The translations under genes were made by a program, and so were the position numbers. The notes under the pieces were generated by a model, which was given only the letters and a program-made list of their open reading frames with translations, did no database searches and was not told where the DNA came from. Shown here piece by piece: positions 43,214-51,824 of a DNA stretch of 64,000 nucleotides (position 1 is its first letter; every line of letters begins with the position of its first letter). The stretch comes from Streptomyces sp. KMM 9044 (GTDB lineage Bacteria; Actinomycetota; Actinomycetes; Streptomycetales; Streptomycetaceae), in NCBI RefSeq assembly GCF_024701375.2, contig NZ_CP113912.1, forward strand, positions 1-64,000, given 5' to 3'.

Positions 43214-44671
43214 ATGACGGGGTGGAGCCATCGGCGGAGGGGACAGATCCGCCCCCTCCGCTCGGCGGTGACCGCAGGTGCTTCGGGACCGTCCGTGCCG
43301 GTGGCCCGGCCGCAGTACGACGCGTTGCTCGACTCCTGCACGGACCGACACACCGGACGGTACGTGGAGCAGGTCTGGTGGTACTGGCACGGACCGCTGG
43401 ACACCCAGCGGTTCACCGCAGCCTGGCAGTCCGTCGCCGACCGGGAGGTGATCCTGCGCGCCGCCTTCGAACGGGAACCTCAACCGCGCGTCGTCTTCCA
43501 CAACGAGGTCCGTGCGGAGGTCGTGCGGCATCCGGCGGGTACCGTCGACCGGGACGAGCTCCTGGCACGCGACCGGCTGCGCGGCTTCGACCTGGGCCGC
43601 CCCGGCCCATTGCGTGTCACCCTCGTCGATGTCGGCGAGGACGCACGCCCGGCGGCCCCGCGCGGCGCCGCGGAGGTCACCTGGGTTCTGCTCACCTTCC
43701 ACCACGGGCTGCTGGACGCCCGGAGCGTGTTCGTACTGCTGGACGAGTTCAGCCGGGCCTACCTCGAAGGCGGCGTGCTGCCGGGCGGCGAACGCCGGCC
43801 GGACCTCCGCGACTGGGCACACTGGCTGGAGCATCAGGACACCGCCCCGGCGCAGGACTTCTTCAACCGGATCGCACCCGACGGACCGCCCGTCGTGCAG
43901 CCCGCTCTGCCCGGACCCCGGACCCGGCAGAGCGGATGCGGCCGGGCCGATACCCGGCTGGTTGCCTCCGAGGCGGACCGGCTGCACCGGTGGGCGGCCG
44001 CGTGGGGCCTGCCGGACTCCAGCGCTCTGCACGCCGTGTGGGCGCTGCTGCTGTACCGGGCGGCGGACGCCACCGGTCCTGCCCCGGTGGGCTTCGGCGT
44101 CACTGTTTCCGGGCGCGGCATCGCCCTGGACGCCGTCGACCGGCTGGTCGGGCCGCTGCGCAGCTGCCTGCCGATGACCGTGCGGGTCGACCCGGCCCAG
44201 CCGGTGATCCGGCTCCTGGAGACCCTGCGCGACCAAGCACTGGACCTGGCCGCTTACGAGTGGGTCTGCATGGAACAGGTCCACGAGTGGACCGGCCCCC
44301 CGGCGCCAGGACGGCTGCTGGACAGCCTGGTCTCCGTGGAGACCACCTCGCGGCCGCTCGCCGATCTGCGGGCCCGGCTCGCCGATGCCGGTGTCCGGTT
44401 CGGGGAGCAGTACGCCAGCGGCGCGCACAGCCTCCTGCTCGCCGCCCTGCTCGCCCGGCCCGCCACCGACGGTTCGCTGACCCTCTCGGCCGTTCACGAC
44501 CGGGCCCGGCTCTCCGACGCCGATGCGGGCATACTGGTCGACCAGTGTGCCCGCCTGTTGCGCCATCTGCCCTCCATCGGGGAGACCGAGACCGTCACCG
44601 AAGTGCTGACCGTGCTCGGTGGGGACGAACCGCCCCGTGCCGCACCGCCGCAGCACGGCACGGGGAGCTGA
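43214..44671 (+). CDS. Stand-alone condensation-domain protein
   Basis: 485 residues from ATG 43214 with AGGAGG upstream. It is a single NRPS-type condensation/acyltransferase fold: VPVARPQYDALLDSC, WWYWHGPLDTQRFTAAWQSV, VILRAAFEREPQPRVVFHN, the active-site loop LLTFHHGLLDARSVFVLLDE (HHGLLDA in place of HHxxxDG), WALLLYRAADATGPAPVGFG, VGPLRSCLPMTVRVDPAQPV and LLETLRDQALDLAAYEWVCM. Both His are present, but the Gly after Asp is Ala. No adenylation or carrier domain is nearby. Free-standing C domains join amines or alcohols to carrier-bound acids, so it may add an acyl or amino-acid group to the product, or be unrelated to the meroterpenoid pathway. Confidence 0.85.
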   Translation: MTGWSHRRRGQIRPLRSAVTAGASGPSVPVARPQYDALLDSCTDRHTGRYVEQVWWYWHGPLDTQRFTAAWQSVADREVILRAAFEREPQPRVVFHNEVRAEVVRHPAGTVDRDELLARDRLRGFDLGRPGPLRVTLVDVGEDARPAAPRGAAEVTWVLLTFHHGLLDARSVFVLLDEFSRAYLEGGVLPGGERRPDLRDWAHWLEHQDTAPAQDFFNRIAPDGPPVVQPALPGPRTRQSGCGRADTRLVASEADRLHRWAAAWGLPDSSALHAVWALLLYRAADATGPAPVGFGVTVSGRGIALDAVDRLVGPLRSCLPMTVRVDPAQPVIRLLETLRDQALDLAAYEWVCMEQVHEWTGPPAPGRLLDSLVSVETTSRPLADLRARLADAGVRFGEQYASGAHSLLLAALLARPATDGSLTLSAVHDRARLSDADAGILVDQCARLLRHLPSIGETETVTEVLTVLGGDEPPRAAPPQHGTGS

Positions 44672-44786
44672 CACATCCGGCGGTCCGCCCGGAGGGGGAG
44701 CGACGGAGGGGGAGCGACGGAGCACTGTGTCCTTCGTCTGCCGCTCAGGAGGAAAAACGCAGGTCGGAATGGCCTGTGCGGCAGGT

Positions 44787-44881
44787 CAGCGACCGAAGCG
44801 ACCGAGGGGACGGGTATATGAGGACATGGGTATGCGCGCGCCTGCGTCATATATAGGGGACTTGAGTCGCTTCGGTCGCTG
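44787..44881. repeat. 95-bp inverted-repeat element, copy 2
   Basis: Arms CAGCGACCGAAGCGAC at 44787-44802 and its inverse at 44866-44881, with the centre containing TGAGGACATGGGTATGCG. It matches copy 1 at 32971 in arm sequence (Y for T at two places), layout and part of the centre. Confidence 0.8.
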
Positions 44882-45100
44882 CCTTCGTTCCCGTATCCAT
44901 CCCCACCTGCACTGTTATTCGGTTATCGGGAGCCTGCCCCGGAGCTCCGGCCGCTGCCGGGCTTACCCGCGAGTCGCTGTACCGGGGTACGCGGTTGCCC
45001 TCGTCCGGGCACGTCGACGACGACGAGACGGCGTGACGCACCGCGCTGCGGCGGGCGAAGAATGGCCGAACTCGGCAGCTGCACGGACTGAAGGACGAAG

Positions 45101-45128
45101 ATAATATACCTCCTGAGCGGTTTTTTTC
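45101..45128. promoter_or_regulatory. ARE-like site upstream of the butyrolactone receptor
   Basis: On the minus strand it reads AAAAAAACCGCTCAGGAGGT followed by ATATT. From memory, published ScbR-type AREs have the same AAAAACCGCTC half followed by GTAT about ten bases on. It is about 50 bases before the receptor gene, so autoregulation is likely. Confidence 0.7.
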
Positions 45129-45176
45129 TGTGCTCTGTACAGGCCTGAGATGCATGGTTCGGGGAAGGGAGGTCCG

Positions 45177-45824
45177 GTGGCCCAGCAGGAACGTGCGGTC
45201 AGGACCCGCCGGGCAGTACTGGAGGCGGCCGCGGCCGTCTTCGCGGAGCACGGGTACGCGGCGGCGACGGTCGCCGACATCCTCAAGACCGCCGGAGTGA
45301 CCAAGGGCGCGTTGTACTTCCACTTCGACTCCAAGGAAGCGCTCGCCAGGGGCGTCCTGGAGATCCAGACGGAGCAGGCGTTGCCTGAGCAGGAGATCAA
45401 GCTCCAGGAAGCGGTGGATGTCGTGATGACGATGGCCCACCGACTGGTGCACGACCCCCTGCTACGGGCCGGCGCCCGCCTCTCGGCCGATCCGGTCGCC
45501 GCCCGCAGGCACCACGGCAGCGCCTGGCCGTTGTGGGGCGACGTGCTGACAGGGCTCATGACCGAGGCCCAGGAGAGGGGGGAGACCGTGGCACACATGG
45601 TGCCGCGAGAGGTCGGCGAGCTACTGGTCGGCGCACTCAACGGGGTACAGCTGTACGCTCAGTTGGAGACCGACCTCGGCGACGTCGAGTTCCGGGTCTC
45701 GGTGCTGCTGAAGCACTTGCTGCCGTCCATCGCCGCGCCCGCGGTCCTGGCGCGTCTGGACGTGGCTCCGGACCGGGGAGCCCGAATGGTGCGCGAGTCG
45801 GCCCATATGCCGGTCTCCGCCTGA
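45177..45824 (+). CDS. TetR-family gamma-butyrolactone receptor-like repressor
   Basis: 215 residues from GTG 45177 with GGGAGG four bases upstream. The N-terminal HTH is ArpA/ScbR-type (RTRRAVLEAAAAVFAEHGYA, TVADILKTAGVTKGALYFHF, DSKEALARGVLE). The ligand domain contains RLSADPVAARRHHGSAWPLW with the tryptophans near 117 and 120; one of these corresponds to the Trp that covers the ligand in ArpA-like receptors. It should repress from ARE sites and release on binding the signal made by the AfsA-like protein. An ARE-like site lies in its own promoter. Pseudo-receptors that bind antibiotics share this fold and cannot be excluded. Confidence 0.9.
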   Translation: MAQQERAVRTRRAVLEAAAAVFAEHGYAAATVADILKTAGVTKGALYFHFDSKEALARGVLEIQTEQALPEQEIKLQEAVDVVMTMAHRLVHDPLLRAGARLSADPVAARRHHGSAWPLWGDVLTGLMTEAQERGETVAHMVPREVGELLVGALNGVQLYAQLETDLGDVEFRVSVLLKHLLPSIAAPAVLARLDVAPDRGARMVRESAHMPVSA

Positions 45825-46427
45825 GGCCCGCTCACGGAGACCGTCCTGCGAGGGCGCCGGGCGGGGGCGTGCCGACAGGCCCGGCGCGCAATCCGGCGGA
45901 CGGCAGTTTGCGGTGGACGGTGAGGGCCTTCGAGCGTGCGCCCGCAGCCAGGACGTTTTCGTAGGCGTTCATGCGATTCGGACCTGTCTCTTTCGGCGAG
46001 AGGTGAGTGGGGCGCCAGCCGGCGCGCGGCGTGTGACACGCGTGATCGACAACGATCCAGTCCTGTGGCCGGTCCTGTGCCCCCGCCGAGGCAGGCCGGT
46101 CCCTGAAACCGTCGGACTGCCACGGGGCGTGGCAAGAGGCGGTTCTTGAGTGATTCCTGAGCACTTCTCGAGTCCGCTGATCCACTGTGGCCCAGGTTGT
46201 GGACGGAGAGTCGGATGCACGCCGGTTAAAACCGCGCGCCAGGTCTGTTAAGCCAGCCATGGGTGTCTGGGGTGTTCCCCCTGCCGCCCGTCCTGTCGGA
46301 GCTGACTCGCAGGGGAGAATGCGCGAGCCTGGGTGCCGTCGGGCGGGGTCGGCGCCGTCCGACGGCACATGAAGCTCCAACTGTGCTGATTGAAGCGGGA
46401 GTTGTACAGGCACGCGTGTACGGCGCA
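45825..46427. other. Long gap before SARP 4, no confident gene
   Basis: A minus-strand ORF of 46 residues (45832-45972, MNAYENVLAAGARSKALTVH) has a weak purine stretch upstream but nothing else in favour. The rest holds no gene. The final bases lead into two ARE-like sites. Confidence 0.45.
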
Positions 46428-46449
46428 ACAAAACAGCACAGCTGGTTTG
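46428..46449. promoter_or_regulatory. ARE-like site 1 before SARP 4
   Basis: ACAAAACAGCACAGCTGGTT followed by TG: a near-palindrome whose halves resemble those of the neighbouring site at 46456. Confidence 0.55.
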
Positions 46450-46452
46450 CCG

Positions 46453-46481
46453 TTGACAAACCGTCTGGCCTGTTTTGTACT
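46453..46481 (+). promoter_or_regulatory. Promoter with overlapping ARE-like site 2 before SARP 4
   Basis: TTGACA (46453-46458), a 17-base spacer and TGTACT (46476-46481). The site ACAAACCGTCTGGCCTGTTT followed by TGT (46456-46478) fills the promoter and is nearly self-complementary at both ends. It matches the SARP 1 promoter at about 21 of 24 positions. Confidence 0.72.
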
Positions 46482-46525
46482 CGTGTGGTGCTGGATGGCA
46501 GCGCACTCACCTAGGGGGCAACGGC

Positions 46526-47395
46526 GTGCAGATCGACGTACTGGGCACATTGGACGTCAGAGAGAACGGGGCGTCCGTCACTCCCACCGCACCCAAGCCC
46601 CGACAGGTGCTCGCCCTTCTGGCGCTCCACGCCGACCAGGTGGTTCCGGTCTCCGCTCTCATCGACGAGCTGTGGGCGGGCCGCCCGCCACGCAGTGCGC
46701 GTACCACGTTGCAGACCTATGTTCTGCAACTGCGCGACCTCATCGCGCGCGCACTGGAGAAGGAGACACCCGCCGCCGGCCCCGCGGCCCTGCTGCGGCG
46801 CAGGGTCAAGGACGTCCTGGTCACCTTACCCGGGGGGTACATGCTCGCCTCCGGAGGCGGGTCGAGCGATGTCCGGGAGTTCGAACGGCTGGCGGGCATG
46901 GGGTACCGCGCGCTCGACGCGGGAGACTTCCAGGGTGCCTCACGCCTGCTGCGCGAGGCACTCGCCCTGTGGACCGGCCCGGCCTTCGCCGACGTCCAGA
47001 CCGGTGCGCAGCTGGAGATGGAGGCCAGACGGCTGGAGGAAAGCCGCCTGTGCGCCCTCGATCAGCGCATCGAGGCCGATCTCCGGCTCGGCCGCCATCG
47101 CGAACTGCTTGCCGAACTGACCGTGCTGACCAGCCGCTACCGCACCCATGAGAATCTGCACGCCCAGTTCATGCTGGCGTTGCACCGCTCGGGTCGGCGT
47201 GGCGAGGCGCTCGACATCTACCACCGACTGCGCAGCACTCTCGTACGGGACCTGGGCCTGGAGCCCTCGGCGCGGCTGCGCCGACTCCAGCAGTCGATCC
47301 TGAAGGCCGCGCCGGAGGCACCGCTCACGGAGGACCGGCAGCCGCCCGTCACGGCTCCCTCCCCCCGCGAGAGCGGCATATGCCCGCCGGGCTGA
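46526..47395 (+). CDS. SARP-family transcriptional activator 4
   Basis: 289 residues from GTG 46526 with AGGGGGC upstream. Winged helix QIDVLGTLDVRENGASVTPT, KPRQVLALLALHADQVVPVS, LIDELWAGRPPRSARTTLQT, YVLQLRDLIARALE; activator domain GYMLASGGGSSDVREFERLA, ALWTGPAFADVQTGAQLEME, RIEADLRLGRHRELLAELTV, HENLHAQFMLALHRSGRRGE, GLEPSARLRRLQQSIL. It is the close paralogue of SARP 1 and shares its promoter pattern. Two ARE-like sites cover the promoter, so it is a strong candidate for direct control by the butyrolactone receptor. Confidence 0.93.
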   Translation: MQIDVLGTLDVRENGASVTPTAPKPRQVLALLALHADQVVPVSALIDELWAGRPPRSARTTLQTYVLQLRDLIARALEKETPAAGPAALLRRRVKDVLVTLPGGYMLASGGGSSDVREFERLAGMGYRALDAGDFQGASRLLREALALWTGPAFADVQTGAQLEMEARRLEESRLCALDQRIEADLRLGRHRELLAELTVLTSRYRTHENLHAQFMLALHRSGRRGEALDIYHRLRSTLVRDLGLEPSARLRRLQQSILKAAPEAPLTEDRQPPVTAPSPRESGICPPG

Positions 47396-47540
47396 ACTGA
47401 TGTACGGGAAGCGGGTGGTGTCACGGCGGCGCAGATCACCGTGACTCCCGCTGTGGCACGGCGCGATAAGTGAGTAGCCTCAGACCAATCGTTAAGTTAC
47501 CCCTTAGTAGGTGACCTTCGCCGGCTTGAGGAGCCCGCTC

Positions 47541-49835
47541 ATGCAACTCGTCGCGATCATCGTGTCACTGACCCTGATGGTGGTCGGCAGCGCGCTGTTC
47601 TGTCGCGCCACCTCGCAGATCCTTCAGTTTCTACGGCTCGGCCAGCCCCTCCCGAAGGGCTTGCGGACCGACAATCCCCATCAGCGCAGTGTGACGCTGG
47701 TCAGGGAGTTCGTCGTCCACACGCGCATGAACCGCTGGGGCGCCATCGGAGTGGCGCACTGGTTCGTAGCGGTGGGCTTCTACACGCTGCTCCTGACGCT
47801 GGTCAACGCCACCGGGCAGCTGTTCAAACCCGACTGGGTGCTGCCGGTCCTCGGTGACTGGGGGCCCTACAACATGTTCGTCGAGTTCCTGGGCACGATG
47901 ACGGTGCTCGGCGTCCTGGTCCTGATTGCCGTCCGGCAGCTGAACCGCCCCTCGGCTCCGGGTAGCAAGTCGCGCTTCGCGGGCTCCAGGACGGGTCAGG
48001 CGTACTTCGTCGAGACCGTCATCGTTGTCGTGGGCACCTGCATCGTGGTGCTGCACGCCCTGGAGGGCGCGCTGCACCACGTGGACCACTACCAGGCGTC
48101 GCACTTCATCTCGTACCCGCTCGTCGAGTGGTTTCAGGGGGTGAGCCGGCCCACCCTGGAGAACCTGGTGTACCTGGTCGCCATGGTCAAGATCGGGACG
48201 TCGTTCGTGTGGATGATCGTGGTGTCGCTGAACATCGACATGGGTGTGGCGTGGCATCGGTTCCTGGCGTTTCCGAACATCTGGTTCAAGCGTGAGGCGG
48301 ATGGTGGGACGGCGCTGGGTGGTCTGTTGCCGATGACGTCGGGTGGCAGGCCGATCGACTTCACCGATCCCGGTGACGACGATGTGTTCGGTGTCTCGCA
48401 GGTCGAGCAGTTCTCGTGGAAGGGTCTGCTGGACTTCTCCACCTGTACCGAGTGCGGGCGCTGCCAGTCGCAGTGTCCCGCCTGGAACACCGGTAAGCCG
48501 CTCTCTCCGAAGCTGCTGATCATGTCGCTGCGTGATCATGCGCATGCCAAGGCTCCCTATCTGCTGGCCGGCGGTGGCAGGAGCGTGGAGGGTGAGGAGA
48601 GGGCGTCCGTGGAGGCGTTTGAGGACGTGCCGGCCGCGGCGCTGGCGGAGGCCGGGCGCCCGCTGGTCGGTGCCCTCGAGGAGAACGGTGTCATCGACCC
48701 GGACGTGCTGTGGTCCTGCACCACCTGCGGGGCCTGTGTCGAGCAGTGCCCGGTGGACATCGAGCATGTCGACCACATCGTCGACATGCGCCGCTACCAG
48801 GTGATGATCGAGTCGGCGTTCCCGTCCGAGGCGGGCACGATGCTCAAGAACCTGGAGAGGAAGGGCAACCCCTGGGGCCTGGCCGGGAAGCAGCGCCTGG
48901 AGTGGACCAAGGAGGTCGACTTCGAGGTCCCGGTCGTCGGCAGGGACGTCGAGGACCTGTCGGAGGTCGAGTACCTGTACTGGGTGGGCTGCGCCGGTGC
49001 CCTGGAGGACCGGGCCAAGAGGACCACCAAGGCCTTCGCCGAGCTGCTGCACATCGCGGGCGTCAGGTTCGCGATCATGGGCGGTGACGAGAAGTGCACC
49101 GGCGACTCGGCGCGCCGTCTGGGCAACGAGCCCCTGTTCCAGGAGCTCGGCACGGAGAACGTCATGTCGCTGAACGCGGCCTTCGGTGAGGAGACGGACG
49201 ACGAGGGCGGGGTCACCGGCGGGGCGGGGAAGCCCAGGTCGGCCAAGAAGATCGTCGCCACCTGCCCGCACTGCCTCAACACCCTCGGCAACGAGTACCC
49301 CCAGCTCGGCGGCGACTACGAGGTCATCCACCACACCCAGCTGCTCCAGCGTCTGATCGACGAGGGCAGGCTGATCCCGGTGACCCCGGTCGAGGGCCTC
49401 GTCACCTACCACGACCCGTGCTATCTGGGCCGGCACAACAAGATCTACACGCCTCCGCGCGAGATCATCGCCGGTGTTCCGGGCCTGCGCAACGAGGAGA
49501 TGCACCGTCACAAGGAACGCGGCTTCTGCTGCGGCGCGGGCGGCGCCCGGATGTGGATGGAGGAACGGATCGGCAAGCGCATCAACGACGAACGCGTCGA
49601 CGAGGCCCTCGCCCTGAACCCCGACATCGTCTCCACCGCCTGCCCGTTCTGCCTGGTCATGCTCACCGACTCGGTCAACGGCAAGAAGAACGACGGCAAG
49701 GCCGGGGAATCCGTCCAGGTCGTCGACGTCGCCCAGCTCCTGCTGCAGTCCGTCAGAACGTCGGCCCATGGCGACGAGCCCCCCACGGGCACGTCCGACA
49801 CGGAGAACGCGCCCGAGCCGGAGCCGGTGAAGTAG
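47541..49835 (+). CDS. Membrane-bound Fe-S oxidoreductase (heterodisulfide reductase-like)
   Basis: 764 residues from ATG 47541, with GAGGAG seven bases upstream. The N-terminal ~250 residues have several membrane spans (LVAIIVSLTLMVVGSALFC, HWFVAVGFYTLLLTLV, FLGTMTVLGVLVLIAV, VIVVVGTCIVVLHALEGAL). Two 4Fe-4S motifs follow, CTECGRCQSQCPA near residue 302 and CTTCGACVEQCPVD near 392, then two CCG-type domains (YWVGCAGALEDRAKR, TCPHCLNTLGNEYP, YHDPCYLGRHNKIY, GFCCGAGGARMWMEE). It should pass electrons between a quinone and an unknown partner. Streptomyces chromosomes carry a conserved gene of this type, so this is probably a second copy; why it sits among SARP genes is unclear. Confidence 0.87.
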   Translation: MQLVAIIVSLTLMVVGSALFCRATSQILQFLRLGQPLPKGLRTDNPHQRSVTLVREFVVHTRMNRWGAIGVAHWFVAVGFYTLLLTLVNATGQLFKPDWVLPVLGDWGPYNMFVEFLGTMTVLGVLVLIAVRQLNRPSAPGSKSRFAGSRTGQAYFVETVIVVVGTCIVVLHALEGALHHVDHYQASHFISYPLVEWFQGVSRPTLENLVYLVAMVKIGTSFVWMIVVSLNIDMGVAWHRFLAFPNIWFKREADGGTALGGLLPMTSGGRPIDFTDPGDDDVFGVSQVEQFSWKGLLDFSTCTECGRCQSQCPAWNTGKPLSPKLLIMSLRDHAHAKAPYLLAGGGRSVEGEERASVEAFEDVPAAALAEAGRPLVGALEENGVIDPDVLWSCTTCGACVEQCPVDIEHVDHIVDMRRYQVMIESAFPSEAGTMLKNLERKGNPWGLAGKQRLEWTKEVDFEVPVVGRDVEDLSEVEYLYWVGCAGALEDRAKRTTKAFAELLHIAGVRFAIMGGDEKCTGDSARRLGNEPLFQELGTENVMSLNAAFGEETDDEGGVTGGAGKPRSAKKIVATCPHCLNTLGNEYPQLGGDYEVIHHTQLLQRLIDEGRLIPVTPVEGLVTYHDPCYLGRHNKIYTPPREIIAGVPGLRNEEMHRHKERGFCCGAGGARMWMEERIGKRINDERVDEALALNPDIVSTACPFCLVMLTDSVNGKKNDGKAGESVQVVDVAQLLLQSVRTSAHGDEPPTGTSDTENAPEPEPVK

Positions 49836-49986
49836 CGCTGCAGAAAGCAGCGATGTGACCGTGGCTGAGGGGCCGCCCCGACGGCCCCTCAGCCACGCTC
49901 CGGCCAAGTGTTCTCACTTACGGGCAAACCGCCCAAGCGGTTCGTTGTTCCGGAGCGTGTCATGCACGGCGGCATTCGGCGTCGCG

Positions 49987-50304
49987 TTGCCCGGGAGACA
50001 GAACCTGGTCAAAAAGGCGCGAGCCGCTCGTACACGATGTTCGCTGATACAGGCGGCGGCCGAGGTGTTCGCCGAGGTGGGCTTCGTGCCCGCGTCTCCG
50101 GGCGCCATCGGTGAACGGGCCGGTTTCAGCAACGGGGCACTGTACTTCCGCTTCACCACCAGGAGCATGCTCGCCGAAACGGTCGAGACTGAGACAGCCG
50201 AGAGCGCTCGCCGGATCACCGAGCCTGAGAGGTCCGCCTCTGCGTTTCCCGCAGGCCCGCCCTCTTTGTTCTCTGTCCTTCGAGGATTGCTCAAATGCCA
50301 CTGA
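49987..50304 (+). pseudogene. TetR-family receptor, N-terminal stump
   Basis: Reads VKKARAARTRCSLIQAAAEV, FAEVGFVPASPGAIGERAGF, SNGALYFRFTTRSMLAETVE, the HTH of a butyrolactone-receptor-like protein, then ends after about 105 residues without the ligand domain. No good start is visible (TTG 49987 is one option). It directly precedes SARP 5. Confidence 0.7.
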
Positions 50305-50398
50305 AGGAACCAGTGCCTCCGGCCGGGGTACGGCTAGCGTGCAGCTTCGCCGACGACTTTCCGCCATCGGCAGTGCCCGACGACGAACGGAGGAAACC

Positions 50399-51220
50399 AT
50401 GGAGATTCAGGTTTTGGGTCCGTTGTCCGCCGCCGTGAACGGGGACTCTATCGTCCCGACCGCCGGGAAACCCAGACAGGTCCTTGCCCTGCTCGCGTTG
50501 TATCCGAGCCGCGTCGTGCCCGTCTCCACGCTGATGGAGGAGATCTGGGGAACGGAGTTGCCGCAGAGCGCGATGACCACGCTGCAGACATACATCATGC
50601 AGCTGCGCCGCTACCTCGGTACGGCGATGGGGCCCGGCGCGCCGGGCGCGGCGAAGGACGTTCTGGCCACTCGGCACGGCGGCTACATGCTGCAGATCCC
50701 GCCGGAGTCCGCGGACGTGTACACCTATGAGCGCCTGGTCGCCGAGGGCCAGCAGGCCTTCGAGGAGGGCAAGGACGAACAGGCCGCTCGCTGCTTCCGG
50801 CAGGCCCTCTCCCTCTGGCAAGGGCCCGCGCTGGTGGACGTGCGACTCGGTCCGGTCCTGAGCATCGAGGTCACGCGGCTGGAGGAGTCCCGGCTGATGA
50901 CCATCGAGCGGCGGATCGACGCAGATCTGCGGCTCGGCCGGCACGCGGAACTGATCGCCGAACTCACCGACCTGATCGCCCGCCACCCCCAGCACGAGGG
51001 CTTGCACGCCCAGGCGATGGTGGCCCTGTACCGGTCCGGACGGCAGGCGTCCGCCCTGGACGTCTACCGGAAGCTACGGACGGGACTGATAGAGGAGATC
51101 GGGGTGGAACCCTCGCCGCAGCTGCAGAACCTGCACCAGGCCATGCTCGCGGTCGATCCGGAACTCGACGTGGTGGCCGGTCCGCGCCGCGGCTCCACCT
51201 TCGACCGGTACGCGGCCTAG
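50399..51220 (+). CDS. SARP-family transcriptional activator 5
   Basis: 273 residues from ATG 50399, with GGAGG five bases upstream. MEIQVLGPLSAAVNGDSIVP, KPRQVLALLALYPSRVVPVS, LMEEIWGTELPQSAMTTLQT, YIMQLRRYLGTAMGPGAPGA, GYMLQIPPESADVYTYERLV, ALVDVRLGPVLSIEVTRLEE, RIDADLRLGRHAELIAELTD, HPQHEGLHAQAMVALYRSGR. Near-paralogue of SARP 2. A truncated TetR receptor gene lies just before it, which suggests that a receptor-SARP unit was once intact here. Confidence 0.93.
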   Translation: MEIQVLGPLSAAVNGDSIVPTAGKPRQVLALLALYPSRVVPVSTLMEEIWGTELPQSAMTTLQTYIMQLRRYLGTAMGPGAPGAAKDVLATRHGGYMLQIPPESADVYTYERLVAEGQQAFEEGKDEQAARCFRQALSLWQGPALVDVRLGPVLSIEVTRLEESRLMTIERRIDADLRLGRHAELIAELTDLIARHPQHEGLHAQAMVALYRSGRQASALDVYRKLRTGLIEEIGVEPSPQLQNLHQAMLAVDPELDVVAGPRRGSTFDRYAA

Positions 51221-51490
51221 AAGACTCATCAAGATCTTTACGAGTCTTCCAGGGCCTGTCCGGAGGATCCTGCCGGACAGTCCCTGGGTCCGCGAGTGCC
51301 CGGTCCGACCGCTGGCACGGCTGGGCCGACCTGACCGGCAGTCACGGCAAGCACCCGTTGCCGTACCGGAGCCCTGCGGTGGTTCAAAATCCTGGCTGCG
51401 GTCGGCTCCGTCTCCAGCGCGGTTCGAGGCTGTCTGGTGAATCTTGAAGTCTGCCCCGTGACATCAGGCGCGTGCGTGAAGGAGGACGGC

Positions 51491-51808
51491 ATGCCGGACG
51501 AACAGCCGGTGCGACTGTGCTGCTTCGCACCCTCCGGTGAGGGCCCCTCCGTCTTCGACGACTGGGCGGCGAGCGTCGGCCCCGGGGCGCGGCCGGTCCC
51601 GGTCCTCCTGCCGGGCTGCACGATGCGGCGGACCGAACCCCCGATGACCGCGCACCGGGCACTGCTCGCCGCCGGAACCCGCCCTTTGCCGTACACGCTC
51701 CTCGCCGGGAGCCCGCGTCCGTCGGCTGATCCGTGCTCCGGCCACCGGATCCGGGTCCTCGTTCCGCTGTCCGGCCCCGTTCCGCGTTCCGGCGGGCGCA
51801 ATGTGTGA
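51491..51808 (+). pseudogene. Type II thioesterase-like N-terminal fragment
   Basis: 105 residues from ATG 51491 with GGAGGACGG upstream. VRLCCFAPSGEGPSVFDDWA and ARPVPVLLPGCTMRRTEPPM match the start of editing thioesterases, where a Gly-rich oxyanion loop and the LPGR motif stand; here LPGC replaces LPGR and the catalytic GHSMG is missing. After MTAHRALLAAGTRPLPYTLL the sequence is unrelated. A broken gene. Confidence 0.6.
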
Positions 51809-51824
51809 AGAGAGAGGTGTTCAG

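Noticed and set aside
45832..45972. A 46-residue minus-strand ORF near the receptor, considered as a peptide precursor
   Set aside because: No modification enzymes nearby, weak ribosome site, and no core-like motif.
47631..49907. A 758-residue minus-strand frame opposite the Fe-S oxidoreductase
   Set aside because: The Fe-S cluster motifs are all on the plus strand; the antisense frame has no domain and arises from third-position GC.
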